NCBI RefSeq assembly: GCF_014695715.1
Contig: NZ_JACJOT010000006.1
Location: forward strand, 620,001-684,000
Direction: 5' to 3'
Length of the DNA: 64,000 nucleotides
DNA from: Microcoleus sp. FACHB-68
Lineage (GTDB): Bacteria; Cyanobacteriota; Cyanobacteriia; Cyanobacteriales; Oscillatoriaceae
Shown here: in pieces, positions 36,254 to 44,182 of the stretch
How positions within the stretch are numbered: the first letter of the stretch is position 1
How the letters are laid out: every line of letters begins with the position of its first letter
Notes under the pieces: model-generated
What the model saw: only the letters and a program-made list of their open reading frames with translations
Databases searched by the model: none
What the model was told of the DNA's origin: nothing
Made by a program: the position numbers and the translations under genes

Positions 36254-36383
36254 CAAAAAGCCAGAAGGTTTTATGCAAAATTCATAACTTTTTTCGGGTT
36301 CGCCGGCTGAGCAGATACTTACTTCGCAAAAAGCCAAAAGGTTTTACGCAAATTCTGTAACTTTTTTCTGGCTCACCGGCTGA
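36254..36383 (+). repeat. Two 57-bp direct repeats, each an imperfect hairpin
   Basis: CAAAAAGCCAGAAGGTTTTA... ending CGCCGGCTGA (36254-36310) recurs at 36327-36383 with 48 of 57 bases identical. Each unit starts with AAAAAGCCA and ends with a run of T and GGCT, so each can fold on itself. A further related piece in inverse orientation (TTTTGCATAAAATTTTAGGA) lies at about 36412-36431. The array sits between the divergent DUF2207 and sigma-like genes, in a 423-base gap otherwise without genes. Confidence 0.75.
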
Positions 36384-36614
36384 ATGTAAAGTTTTGTTGC
36401 TTTATTCAGCGTTTTGCATAAAATTTTAGGACTGAGCCAGAAAGACAAGTAGAGCTTCACCATCGGGAGTTCTACTTCTGTTAGTTGTCAAATCGGCTTG
36501 ATCAGCAAAAGGGAAGCGGAGAGTTTTCCCCTCTAGTCAGATTATGCTGACTCAACCTATATTATTTGCAAATAGCCGATAAGTTTTATACAATTAGCGT
36601 TTTGTCAGGGGCAA

Positions 36615-37292
36615 ATGGATAAGGAATGGAGAGAAAACGTTCTAGCCGGCAAAGAGTTCGATGAGCGACTTCAACAGCTAGCAATCGCAGCTAAACAGCA
36701 TCCACCTTTAAGTCCTCAAAGACAACTCGTTTTAAATAAACTGGTTAATAAAATTTTGCAAGCCAGCAGCCTTAGCCATCCCCAAAGCGGGTTATGGCCA
36801 CCGAATCTTTATGAAGACCTTTATAACGAAGCTCTCCAGAAAACATTTCTTGAGATTTGTCAAAAAATTGATCGCTATAATCCAGAATATGCCGTAATGG
36901 CATGGTTTAATTATTTGCTGGGCAAGCGCTTCCAAGATGTTATCAAGGCATGGTACTCCAATCAGGGAAGACAAGAAAAAATCGTAATTTCCCTAGACGA
37001 TCTAGACCACTTAGTTTCAAGAGAATTACCGCCGGCAGAAAAAATAGTATCTGAATCTGAGATGCTGCGGCAATTTCTTGAAGAAGATCCAGAAAATCTT
37101 TTAAAAACTGAGCATATTCGAGGGTATCCTCAAGCAACTTTTCAATATATCGCGCTCGCTAGATTTGCCCTAGAAAAAACCTGGGAAGAAATTTCTATTG
37201 AATTGAACGATCTGTCAATTCAGACGCTTTGTAGTTTTTTTCATCGGCGATTGCACAAATTAATGCCTTATTTCCAGAAGTATTTACAGTGA
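36615..37292 (+). CDS. Sigma-70-like regulator, first gene of a CHAT operon
   Basis: The 225-residue protein resembles region 2 of ECF-type sigma factors in its middle (LYEDLYNEALQKTFLEICQK, YNPEYAVMAWFNYLLGKRFQ, DVIKAWY). Its C-terminus, about 165-220, could form a region-4-like helix-turn-helix (TWEEISIELN, FHRRLHKLMPYF). The match is weak, and it may be a degenerate or atypical sigma-like protein. It precedes a DUF1822 gene by 31 bases and then a CHAT-domain gene. Such sigma-like/DUF1822/CHAT sets recur in cyanobacteria as I recall. I infer a regulatory or signalling unit. No ribosome-binding site beyond AGGGGC is seen. Confidence 0.65.
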   Translation: MDKEWRENVLAGKEFDERLQQLAIAAKQHPPLSPQRQLVLNKLVNKILQASSLSHPQSGLWPPNLYEDLYNEALQKTFLEICQKIDRYNPEYAVMAWFNYLLGKRFQDVIKAWYSNQGRQEKIVISLDDLDHLVSRELPPAEKIVSESEMLRQFLEEDPENLLKTEHIRGYPQATFQYIALARFALEKTWEEISIELNDLSIQTLCSFFHRRLHKLMPYFQKYLQ

Positions 37293-37323
37293 AGTTTAGA
37301 TTGAACAGGCGGAAGCATAAACA

Positions 37324-38382
37324 ATGAATCGGACAACTGAAAGTTCCTTAACATTTACAGTATCGCTATCTTTTGAGGCTCATTTACTTGCCGAACAACA
37401 TTGCCGGCAGCACGCACAACCTCAGAAATCTAAACAAGTTTATCTCAACGCCTTGGCAATATATGCAGTAGATTTTTACTGTCAGTGCATGGGATATGAA
37501 ACGGATGGAGAAACGAGCGACAGTCACAATCCATTAATGCAGAAATTTATGGATGTGGCAGATTTGAATGTCAAACGGTTAGGAAAATTAGAGTGTCGTC
37601 CAGTTTTGCCAAATGCCGAAGTTCTTCAAGTGCCGGCGGAGGCTTGGAATGACCGAATTGGCTATGTAGCCGTGCAGCTAAATCAATCGCTTAAACAAGC
37701 TATCCTGCTTGGATTTGCCCCAAGCGTAGCAGAGAAACAAGGAATCATACCGTTGCGTGAGTTGCACTCGCTTTCCGACTTCCCTCGCTACCTCTCAGAA
37801 TTTTCTCAAGTCCCTAAAGAATCATCATTCCAACTCGTGAATTTGAGAAATTGGCTAGCGGGTACTTTTGAAACGGGTTGGCAGACGATTGATAAACGGT
37901 TCGAGTTAAAAGAAGTCAGCCTAGCTTCGGCATTTCGCTGCAGAACTTTAAAATTGCGCGGCAAAACCAAAGAAGAGTTAATCGAAATTGTGCAAACAAC
38001 CGAGGATGAAGAAATTCGCTGGGAAGCTGCGGAACTCCTATGGGAAATTGATCCAAACAATCCTGCAAGTGGAGTGAGAAAAGTAGCCGATCTAGGCTTT
38101 CAGTTGGCGGCGCGTGCGGTTGCCCTAATGGTTGGCGTTTTACCCAAGCCGGATCGCAGTTTGGCAATTGTCTTACGAGTGTATCCGATGGCAAGTCAAA
38201 GCTATCTACCGGCAGCTTTACAACTGATTGGACTCGATGAAGCCGGCACTTCTTTTTTTGAAGTTCAAGCCAGAGAACAAGATAACTACATTCAGTTTAA
38301 GTTTACCGCCGATCCTGGAGATCGATTTAGTGTCAAAGTTGCTCTAGACGGCATTAGCATCACAGAGCATTTTATAATCTAA
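37324..38382 (+). CDS. DUF1822 family protein
   Basis: This 352-residue cyanobacterial protein has the family's start region (FEAHLLAEQHCRQHAQPQKS, KQVYLNALAIYAVDFYCQCM). Its middle has LNQSLKQAILLGFAP, and its last 100 residues have RAVALMVGVLPKPDRSLAIV and VQAREQDNYIQFKF, probably beta-rich. No function is established for the family. Genes of this family often lie beside sigma-like or CHAT/caspase-like genes, as here. The gene lies between those two and the spacing (31 and 94 bases) suggests one transcript. It is soluble and has no signal peptide. Confidence 0.8.
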   Translation: MNRTTESSLTFTVSLSFEAHLLAEQHCRQHAQPQKSKQVYLNALAIYAVDFYCQCMGYETDGETSDSHNPLMQKFMDVADLNVKRLGKLECRPVLPNAEVLQVPAEAWNDRIGYVAVQLNQSLKQAILLGFAPSVAEKQGIIPLRELHSLSDFPRYLSEFSQVPKESSFQLVNLRNWLAGTFETGWQTIDKRFELKEVSLASAFRCRTLKLRGKTKEELIEIVQTTEDEEIRWEAAELLWEIDPNNPASGVRKVADLGFQLAARAVALMVGVLPKPDRSLAIVLRVYPMASQSYLPAALQLIGLDEAGTSFFEVQAREQDNYIQFKFTADPGDRFSVKVALDGISITEHFII

Positions 38383-38476
38383 AAATCTTGACAATTGTTT
38401 GATGTTGGTGTTAACTCATTGCTATTTACTCATCCTAGATTTCCCCTTCCTAATTCCCTAACCCCCCTAACCCATC

Positions 38477-41038
38477 ATGAGCAAACTGGTTATATTCAAG
38501 ATTGGCAAAGGTGATTTTGAACAAGGTTTCCCAGTTACTATCGAGATTTGTGAAGAGGGTAAGCTTCCCTACAAAGAGTATAGAGATGAAAAACTGCCGC
38601 CAGCTCCCGAACTTCCCGAAATTTATCGGCAGTGGCAGCAGAAATATTATGGCTTAGAGTCAATGCGAAGAGTCATTAAAATCCCTCCTGCCCAAAAGAC
38701 CAATTTTTCTACAAAAAAAGAGTGTGAAGACGCTGCTGAAGATTTAGAAGATTATTGCATAGAGTGGTTCAACGGAAAAAATTCATCTTTTAAAGATTTA
38801 CGGAGTCATGTACGAGAAGAAGTTGAAAAAAAAGAACCGGCGCGGATTATCTTCCAAACAGAGAATGAACTGCTACGGAAGCTTCCTTGGCATTTGTGGG
38901 ATTTATTTGAGCGTCTTCCCCATGCGGAATTTTCCATTAGTGCGCGGTATGCTCCCCATAGCCCCCCGCTGAAAACCCCTGTTAAAATCCTGGCGATTTT
39001 AGGCAGTAGCGAAGGCATTGATATCAGCGAAGATCGCAAGCTTTTAAAAGCATTACCCGGAACCAAAGTTTGTTTCCTAGACGAACCCAAACGAGAAGAA
39101 CTGAACGAGTATTTGTGGGATCTCCCTTGGGACATTCTGTTTTTTGCCGGCCACAGTTCCAGTTATGAAGAAGGAAAAGGCGGAGAAATTCAGCTCAACG
39201 ACGCTGAAAGTCCATCCCTGGATAAATTGAGAAATGCCTTAAAAAAAGCAATTGAAAATGGCTTGAAGCTGGCAATCTTTAACTCTTGTGATGGAGTCGG
39301 TTTGGCAAAGGAGCTGGTAGATTTAAACATTCCCCAGGTCATCGTCATGCGAGAACCTGTTCCAGATCGCGTCGCGCAGAAATTTTTACGGTACTTCTTG
39401 CACTATTTCTCCGCCGGAGAATCGTTTCATCAGGCAGTGCGAGAAGCGCGGGAGAAATTGCAGGGATTAGAAGAGGAATTTCCCCTGGCTTCTTGGCTGC
39501 CCGTTATCTACCAGAATCCCGCAGAAAAGTCGCCAATTTGGCCTCAATCTCCTATGACTCGACTCCAAAATAAAATTTGCCGGCTTTGGCTAAACAACAA
39601 GGTGGCGGTTTTATTAGGAGGGACGATGGCAACTGCGATCACAGTTACGATAGGTTCTCGAATATTTCCTTACCTTTTCCCACCTTCCCATACTGAACCA
39701 CAGCCAGAGATTGCTCGGATCAGTTTAGGCGAAAAACTGCTGATTACTCAAAAAAATAATCCAGACAAAGAAAAGGGAATAAAAGCTTTTTCTAATGAAA
39801 AATTTGATGATGCCATCACATACTTCTTAAGCTCTCTTCGGAAAAACAGAAACGACCCAGAAACTCTGATTTACCTAAACAATGCGCTCGCTAAACAGAA
39901 GGCAGCGCTTAATACGGGTGAAAAGCTGAAAATTGCAGTCAGCGTTCCAATTGGCAGGGAGTCTAATGTTGCGGAAGAAGTTCTGCGTGGGGTTGCCCAG
40001 GCTCAGAGTGAATTGAATTGTGGCCTTGAAGAAATTTCGCGTGCAATTGAAAAGGCTCAAATGAACCTGAATTGCAGTGGCGGCATTCACGGGAAATTGT
40101 TGGAGATCGCAATTGCTAATGACGAAGATAATCCTAAAATTGCCGAACAAGTAGCCGAAAAACTCGCGGACACTCTGGATATCTTAGGGGTGATCGGTCA
40201 TTATTCTAGCGACAGCACCCTGAAAGCAGGAGACGTGTATGACGCAAAAAGACTCGTTGTAATTTCTCCCACCAGTACGGCTGTCAATCTATCTAATTTC
40301 AGTGAGTGGGTTTTTCGCACAATTCCCAGTGACGCAATCTCAGCCCAAAACCTAGTTAAGTATATGTTGAACGAACTCAACGCTACCAGAGCTGCTGTTG
40401 CCTATCACCGGAACAGCACTTATAGCGAGTCTCTCAAGAACGAGTTCCGAAAACGGCTTCCTTCGCAGAAATTTGTTGCTGAGTGCGATCTATCTCAAGG
40501 ACACTTCAGCGCAGACGACTGCGTGAATCTAGCCAAACAAAACCAAGCAGAGGTACTGCTGCTAGTTCCCGGCACGAAAGATTCCTTGGAAAAGGCATTT
40601 CTTGTGATCAATAGCAACAATGGCTCACTAAAGCTATTGAGTGGCGGTGATATCTACAACGCAAGAATGCTCAAAGATTCTGGGGAGAAAGCTGAAAAGG
40701 GCAAAATGGTGATGGAAGTTCCCTGGCATGAGCCTAGCTCTGAATTTGCCCGGAAAACTGAAGACTTTTGGAAGGAAGCTGCAAGCTGGCGGACGGTTAT
40801 GGCATACGATGCCACCCAAGCAATGGCTGAAGGGTTAAGGAGGATTAACGGAAGTCCTGATCGCCAGAGGTTGAGACAGGTACTTTCAAGCTCTGATTTT
40901 TCGGCAATCGGCGCGATGGGAAACGTAGAATTTGAGCCATCCGGTGATCGCAAGCACTCTTCCAATATCGGAGTCTTAGTTCAAGTTCAACCCAATTCCA
41001 GTGGGAATTTTCAGTATGGGGTTCCTCGGCTGGAATAG
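38477..41038 (+). CDS. CHAT protease-transmembrane-ligand-binding receptor fusion
   Basis: This 853-residue protein has an N-terminal region (1-110), a CHAT caspase-like domain at about 110-350 with H226 (LFFAGHSSSYEEGKG) and C271 (AIFNSCDGVG), and one membrane helix at about 375-395 (VAVLLGGTMATAITVTIGS). A short TPR-like segment (FSNEKFDDAITYFLSSLRKN) and a type-1 periplasmic-binding-protein domain (LivJ/ANF-receptor type) at about 484-853 follow. By topology the protease should be cytoplasmic and the sensor periplasmic. Binding of an amino acid or similar ligand may control proteolysis. Inside the binding domain, AQAQSELNCG and EKAQMNLNCSGG look like a small internal duplication (505-536). 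It is the last gene of the sigma-like/DUF1822 unit. Confidence 0.85.
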   Translation: MSKLVIFKIGKGDFEQGFPVTIEICEEGKLPYKEYRDEKLPPAPELPEIYRQWQQKYYGLESMRRVIKIPPAQKTNFSTKKECEDAAEDLEDYCIEWFNGKNSSFKDLRSHVREEVEKKEPARIIFQTENELLRKLPWHLWDLFERLPHAEFSISARYAPHSPPLKTPVKILAILGSSEGIDISEDRKLLKALPGTKVCFLDEPKREELNEYLWDLPWDILFFAGHSSSYEEGKGGEIQLNDAESPSLDKLRNALKKAIENGLKLAIFNSCDGVGLAKELVDLNIPQVIVMREPVPDRVAQKFLRYFLHYFSAGESFHQAVREAREKLQGLEEEFPLASWLPVIYQNPAEKSPIWPQSPMTRLQNKICRLWLNNKVAVLLGGTMATAITVTIGSRIFPYLFPPSHTEPQPEIARISLGEKLLITQKNNPDKEKGIKAFSNEKFDDAITYFLSSLRKNRNDPETLIYLNNALAKQKAALNTGEKLKIAVSVPIGRESNVAEEVLRGVAQAQSELNCGLEEISRAIEKAQMNLNCSGGIHGKLLEIAIANDEDNPKIAEQVAEKLADTLDILGVIGHYSSDSTLKAGDVYDAKRLVVISPTSTAVNLSNFSEWVFRTIPSDAISAQNLVKYMLNELNATRAAVAYHRNSTYSESLKNEFRKRLPSQKFVAECDLSQGHFSADDCVNLAKQNQAEVLLLVPGTKDSLEKAFLVINSNNGSLKLLSGGDIYNARMLKDSGEKAEKGKMVMEVPWHEPSSEFARKTEDFWKEAASWRTVMAYDATQAMAEGLRRINGSPDRQRLRQVLSSSDFSAIGAMGNVEFEPSGDRKHSSNIGVLVQVQPNSSGNFQYGVPRLE

Positions 41039-41088
41039 CTGCTTTTGATAGTCTGATGCTTACAGAGCGTTGTTAAGTCTTATTTACT

Positions 41089-43425
41089 TCAACTGTTCGG
41101 CTTCAAAACTTCAACCGCCCTTCTGTGAGCCTGTAATAGCAAAGGACAACTCTCCCCTTGAATGTTGCGTGCCGATGAATCTTGCTGAATCGGAATTTTA
41201 ATCACAAACGTCGCACCTTCTCCGGGGGTTGAAATACATTGCAGTTCACCCCCGTGTTTGTCCACCACAATTTGGTAACTGATCGCTAACCCTAACCCCG
41301 TGCCTTTACCCACCGGCTTTGTGGTAAAAAACGGATCAAAAAGTCGCCGGCATACTTCTTCCGTCATACCGGGACCATTGTCAGAAATTGAGATAGTAAC
41401 AAACTCAGAACCGGCTGCTTCTGTGCGAATGCGAATACAAGGCACGGCAGATTTAGAGTGATGATTTCCATTTCCCTCAGAGGCATCGTGCTTCTCTGCT
41501 TCCTCCAGCGCCTCAATTGCATTGCTGAGGATATTCATAAACACTTGGTTAAGCTGGCCGGCATGACATTCAACCGGCGGCAAGTTGCCATATTCTTTAA
41601 TAATCTCAATATTATCAGAACCCGTCTTTGTTTCCAGCCGGTGTTGCAACAGCAGCAAGGTATTATCGAGTCCTTCATGAATATTAACCGGCTTCATTTT
41701 CGCTTCGTCTAGCCGGGAGAAGTTCCGTAAGGACAACACAATTTGGCGGATACGTTCAGCGCCGACTTTCATCGAAGATAGCACCTTAATTAAATCTGAG
41801 ATTAAAAACTCGATATCAAGTTCTTCTGTAGCCACTTTAATTGCCGGCACCGGCTCAGGATAGTGTTGCTGATACAAGTGCAGCAAATCTAATAAATCTT
41901 GAATATATTGCTGTGCCGGCGTAATATTGCCGTAAATAAACGTGACTGGGTTGTTAATTTCATGCGCGATGCCGGCAACCAACTGTCCCAAACCAGACAT
42001 TTTTTCTGCTTGAATAAGCTGAGCTTGTGCTTGTTGGAGATCCTTTAATGCTTGCTCTAAAGTGACATTTTGCTCAGCGAGTTGCTGGGAGGCGCGAGTT
42101 TCTCTCTCTAAAAGTTGAGCTTGAGCCAGCGCAATGCTGACTTGATCGGCTAATTGTTGCAAAAGCTCAATCTCAAAGCTCGTCCACTCGCGTGCAGTGG
42201 CGCACTGATGGGCGATTAACAAGCCCCACAATTCCTCCCTTTGCAAAATTGGCACCACCAAGTTCGCTTTCACATCAAGCCGGTGTAACAATTCTGCATG
42301 GCAAGGTTGCAGATTCGCCTGTGCCACGTCAGTGATCGCACTAATTCGCCCCCCCCGGTATCGCTCGATGTATGACTCTCGAAAGCAAGGGTCTGTGATA
42401 TTCTTTTCCACAATTGCTTTAATGCCGGGAAGCACGGCTTCTGTCACCACCGTTCCCGAACCATCTTGCCATATTCGGTAAATTACTACCCGGTCAGTTC
42501 CCAGCAGTTGCAGGATTTCATTAACGGTGGTTTGAAGAATTTCTTCAATTTGCAAAGACTGGCGGATTTTAAGCGTCAATTCTGCGAATAATTGCGACCG
42601 TTGGTGCTGCTTTAGTAACTCTTTTTCCGCTTGCTTGCGCTCTGTGATATCACTAATAATGCCGGCGACTCGCACCGCCATTCCCCGCTCATTTCGCTGA
42701 GCTTTTCCCCGACAAGAGCAATAGCGGTATTTCCCGTTTGAGTGGCGAATTCTAAACTCTACATTGCAATCCCCACCTAATTCTAAATGGGAGACAATTG
42801 CATCTTTGATTTTAATTTGATCTTCTACATGAATACGTTCGTAAAAATATTCTAAACTCCCGTAATAAAATTCAGTTTTAGGAACACCTAGAATCTCAAA
42901 AAATCGCTCATTAGAATAAAGCTTATTATTAGAAATATCCCAATCCCAAATGCCATCATTAGAGCCTTCCAAAACTAGCCGGTAGCGCTCTTCACTTTCC
43001 TTGAGCTTTTCAGTTGCCTCGGCTGCTTGGATTTCAGCGCGGTGAATGCGAATGACATTGTGCAGCCGGCTAGATAAAATCTCTGGTGAGAGCTTCCCCT
43101 TAGAAAGATAGTCAGACGCCCCAGCTTTCATTAGCTCAACGGCAACTTGCGCGTCTTCCTGACCTGTGAGGGCGATGAGGGCAACTTTGATGCCGGCCTC
43201 ACGCACCGCTTGCACCAGAGCGATGCCATCCGCATCTGGCAGACAGTAGTCAACCAACACGCAATCAAAAGATTGTAGTTTCAAAGCAGCGATCGCCCCT
43301 GCACAATCAGCGGCTTCCGACACTTCCACCGCCAAACCCGCCGCTTTCAGCGCTCGGCAGACTGCCATGCGATCCACTTCATCATCATCGACCACTAGGA
43401 TTTCAAAAGTCTCTTCCATGACCAT
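41089..43425 (-). CDS. Hybrid sensor kinase: receiver-PAS-GAF-histidine kinase
   Basis: This soluble 778-residue signalling protein has an N-terminal receiver with D59 (CVLVDYCLPDADG), PAS about 145-265 (GSNDGIWDWDISNNKLY), GAF about 285-445 and a coiled coil about 450-485. The histidine kinase core has GLGQLVAGIAHEINNPVTF (phosphoacceptor His) and ATPase motifs SISDNGPGMTEEV and GKGTGLGLAISYQIV. The GAF region has RIWQDGSGTVVTEAVLPG and FRESYIERYRGGRI, a phytochrome-like GAF found in cyanobacterial kinases. No obvious bilin-binding cysteine is seen. It lies on the same strand as, and downstream of, another kinase/receiver pair. Confidence 0.9.
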   Translation of the reverse strand: MVMEETFEILVVDDDEVDRMAVCRALKAAGLAVEVSEAADCAGAIAALKLQSFDCVLVDYCLPDADGIALVQAVREAGIKVALIALTGQEDAQVAVELMKAGASDYLSKGKLSPEILSSRLHNVIRIHRAEIQAAEATEKLKESEERYRLVLEGSNDGIWDWDISNNKLYSNERFFEILGVPKTEFYYGSLEYFYERIHVEDQIKIKDAIVSHLELGGDCNVEFRIRHSNGKYRYCSCRGKAQRNERGMAVRVAGIISDITERKQAEKELLKQHQRSQLFAELTLKIRQSLQIEEILQTTVNEILQLLGTDRVVIYRIWQDGSGTVVTEAVLPGIKAIVEKNITDPCFRESYIERYRGGRISAITDVAQANLQPCHAELLHRLDVKANLVVPILQREELWGLLIAHQCATAREWTSFEIELLQQLADQVSIALAQAQLLERETRASQQLAEQNVTLEQALKDLQQAQAQLIQAEKMSGLGQLVAGIAHEINNPVTFIYGNITPAQQYIQDLLDLLHLYQQHYPEPVPAIKVATEELDIEFLISDLIKVLSSMKVGAERIRQIVLSLRNFSRLDEAKMKPVNIHEGLDNTLLLLQHRLETKTGSDNIEIIKEYGNLPPVECHAGQLNQVFMNILSNAIEALEEAEKHDASEGNGNHHSKSAVPCIRIRTEAAGSEFVTISISDNGPGMTEEVCRRLFDPFFTTKPVGKGTGLGLAISYQIVVDKHGGELQCISTPGEGATFVIKIPIQQDSSARNIQGESCPLLLQAHRRAVEVLKPNS

Positions 43426-43749
43426 CCGCTTTCAGCTGTGCTTCCTTCGATTTAATGGGTAGTGCCCCTGCGGTGCCATCCCTCCCAAGGGGGATTTAAT
43501 ATGGGCAAAGATCAGCAATTCCTGTTTGGAAAGTTGGGATTCACGACAACGAAAAAGTTAAAACTTCAGTGTAAAAAATTAAATAAACTCAGAAATGAAC
43601 TGAAAATTATAAAACTGTTTTATGCAGACAGGCTGAGTGCCGAGGTTCAGGATGAGTGGGTGTTGCGCTTGCGCCACATCGCCCCACTCAGTCTATTGAG
43701 ATCACGTGACACAATTCAGTATCCAGCCATAAAAAATTGCTGACTGTTG
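43426..43749. other. Intergenic region within the two-component cluster
   Basis: The frame on the plus strand at 43462-43743 has no ribosome-binding site or family resemblance and is probably not a gene. The gap separates the REC-PAS-GAF kinase from the Rcp1-like receiver gene and may hold the kinase promoter. Confidence 0.4.
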
Positions 43750-44181
43750 CTACGGGATTTCACTCAGCGTCCAATATTTGTTAAGCGTCGCAATCGCATC
43801 AACAAAACTAGAGAATGTTACGGGTTTGAGAATGTATCCCGCAACATTTAAGTGATAAGCTTCCACCTTATCTTTATCTTCATTCGAGGTCGTCAGTACA
43901 ATTACTGGGATTGCTTTTAGGGAAGTGTCCGCACGCAATTCCCGTAAAAACTCAATTCCATTCATTTTTGGCATATTGATATCGAGCAAAATGAGGCGGC
44001 GCTGAGGGGGAACTACCGGCGCTTCCCCGTTTCCGCGTAACATCAACAAAGCCTCTAAACCATTATTTGCAACGTAAAGAGGATTCGTGATGTTGTTTCT
44101 TTTGAAAGCTCGTCGGACATTCATCACATCAACCTCATCGTCCTCAACAAGCAGGAGATGAATCATCGTTTGTTCCATCAT
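43750..44181 (-). CDS. Rcp1-like single-domain response regulator
   Basis: This 143-residue receiver has LLLVEDDEVDVMNVRRAF, the phosphoacceptor Asp in RRLILLDINMPKMNG, VIVLTTSN and YILKPVTF. It belongs to the Rcp1 group that pairs with phytochrome-type kinases in cyanobacteria. It has no output domain, so it likely relays phosphate or moves protein-protein contacts. The start at 44181 is one base past the stop of the upstream kinase (TAAAATGATGG), indicating co-translation; it is therefore the probable partner of that kinase. A longer TTG-started frame is not needed. Confidence 0.9.
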   Translation of the reverse strand: MMEQTMIHLLLVEDDEVDVMNVRRAFKRNNITNPLYVANNGLEALLMLRGNGEAPVVPPQRRLILLDINMPKMNGIEFLRELRADTSLKAIPVIVLTTSNEDKDKVEAYHLNVAGYILKPVTFSSFVDAIATLNKYWTLSEIP

Positions 44182-44182
44182 T

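Noticed and set aside
43462-43743. 93-codon plus-strand frame in the two-component cluster
   Set aside because: No ribosome-binding site or domain; opposite to the direction of all neighbours.
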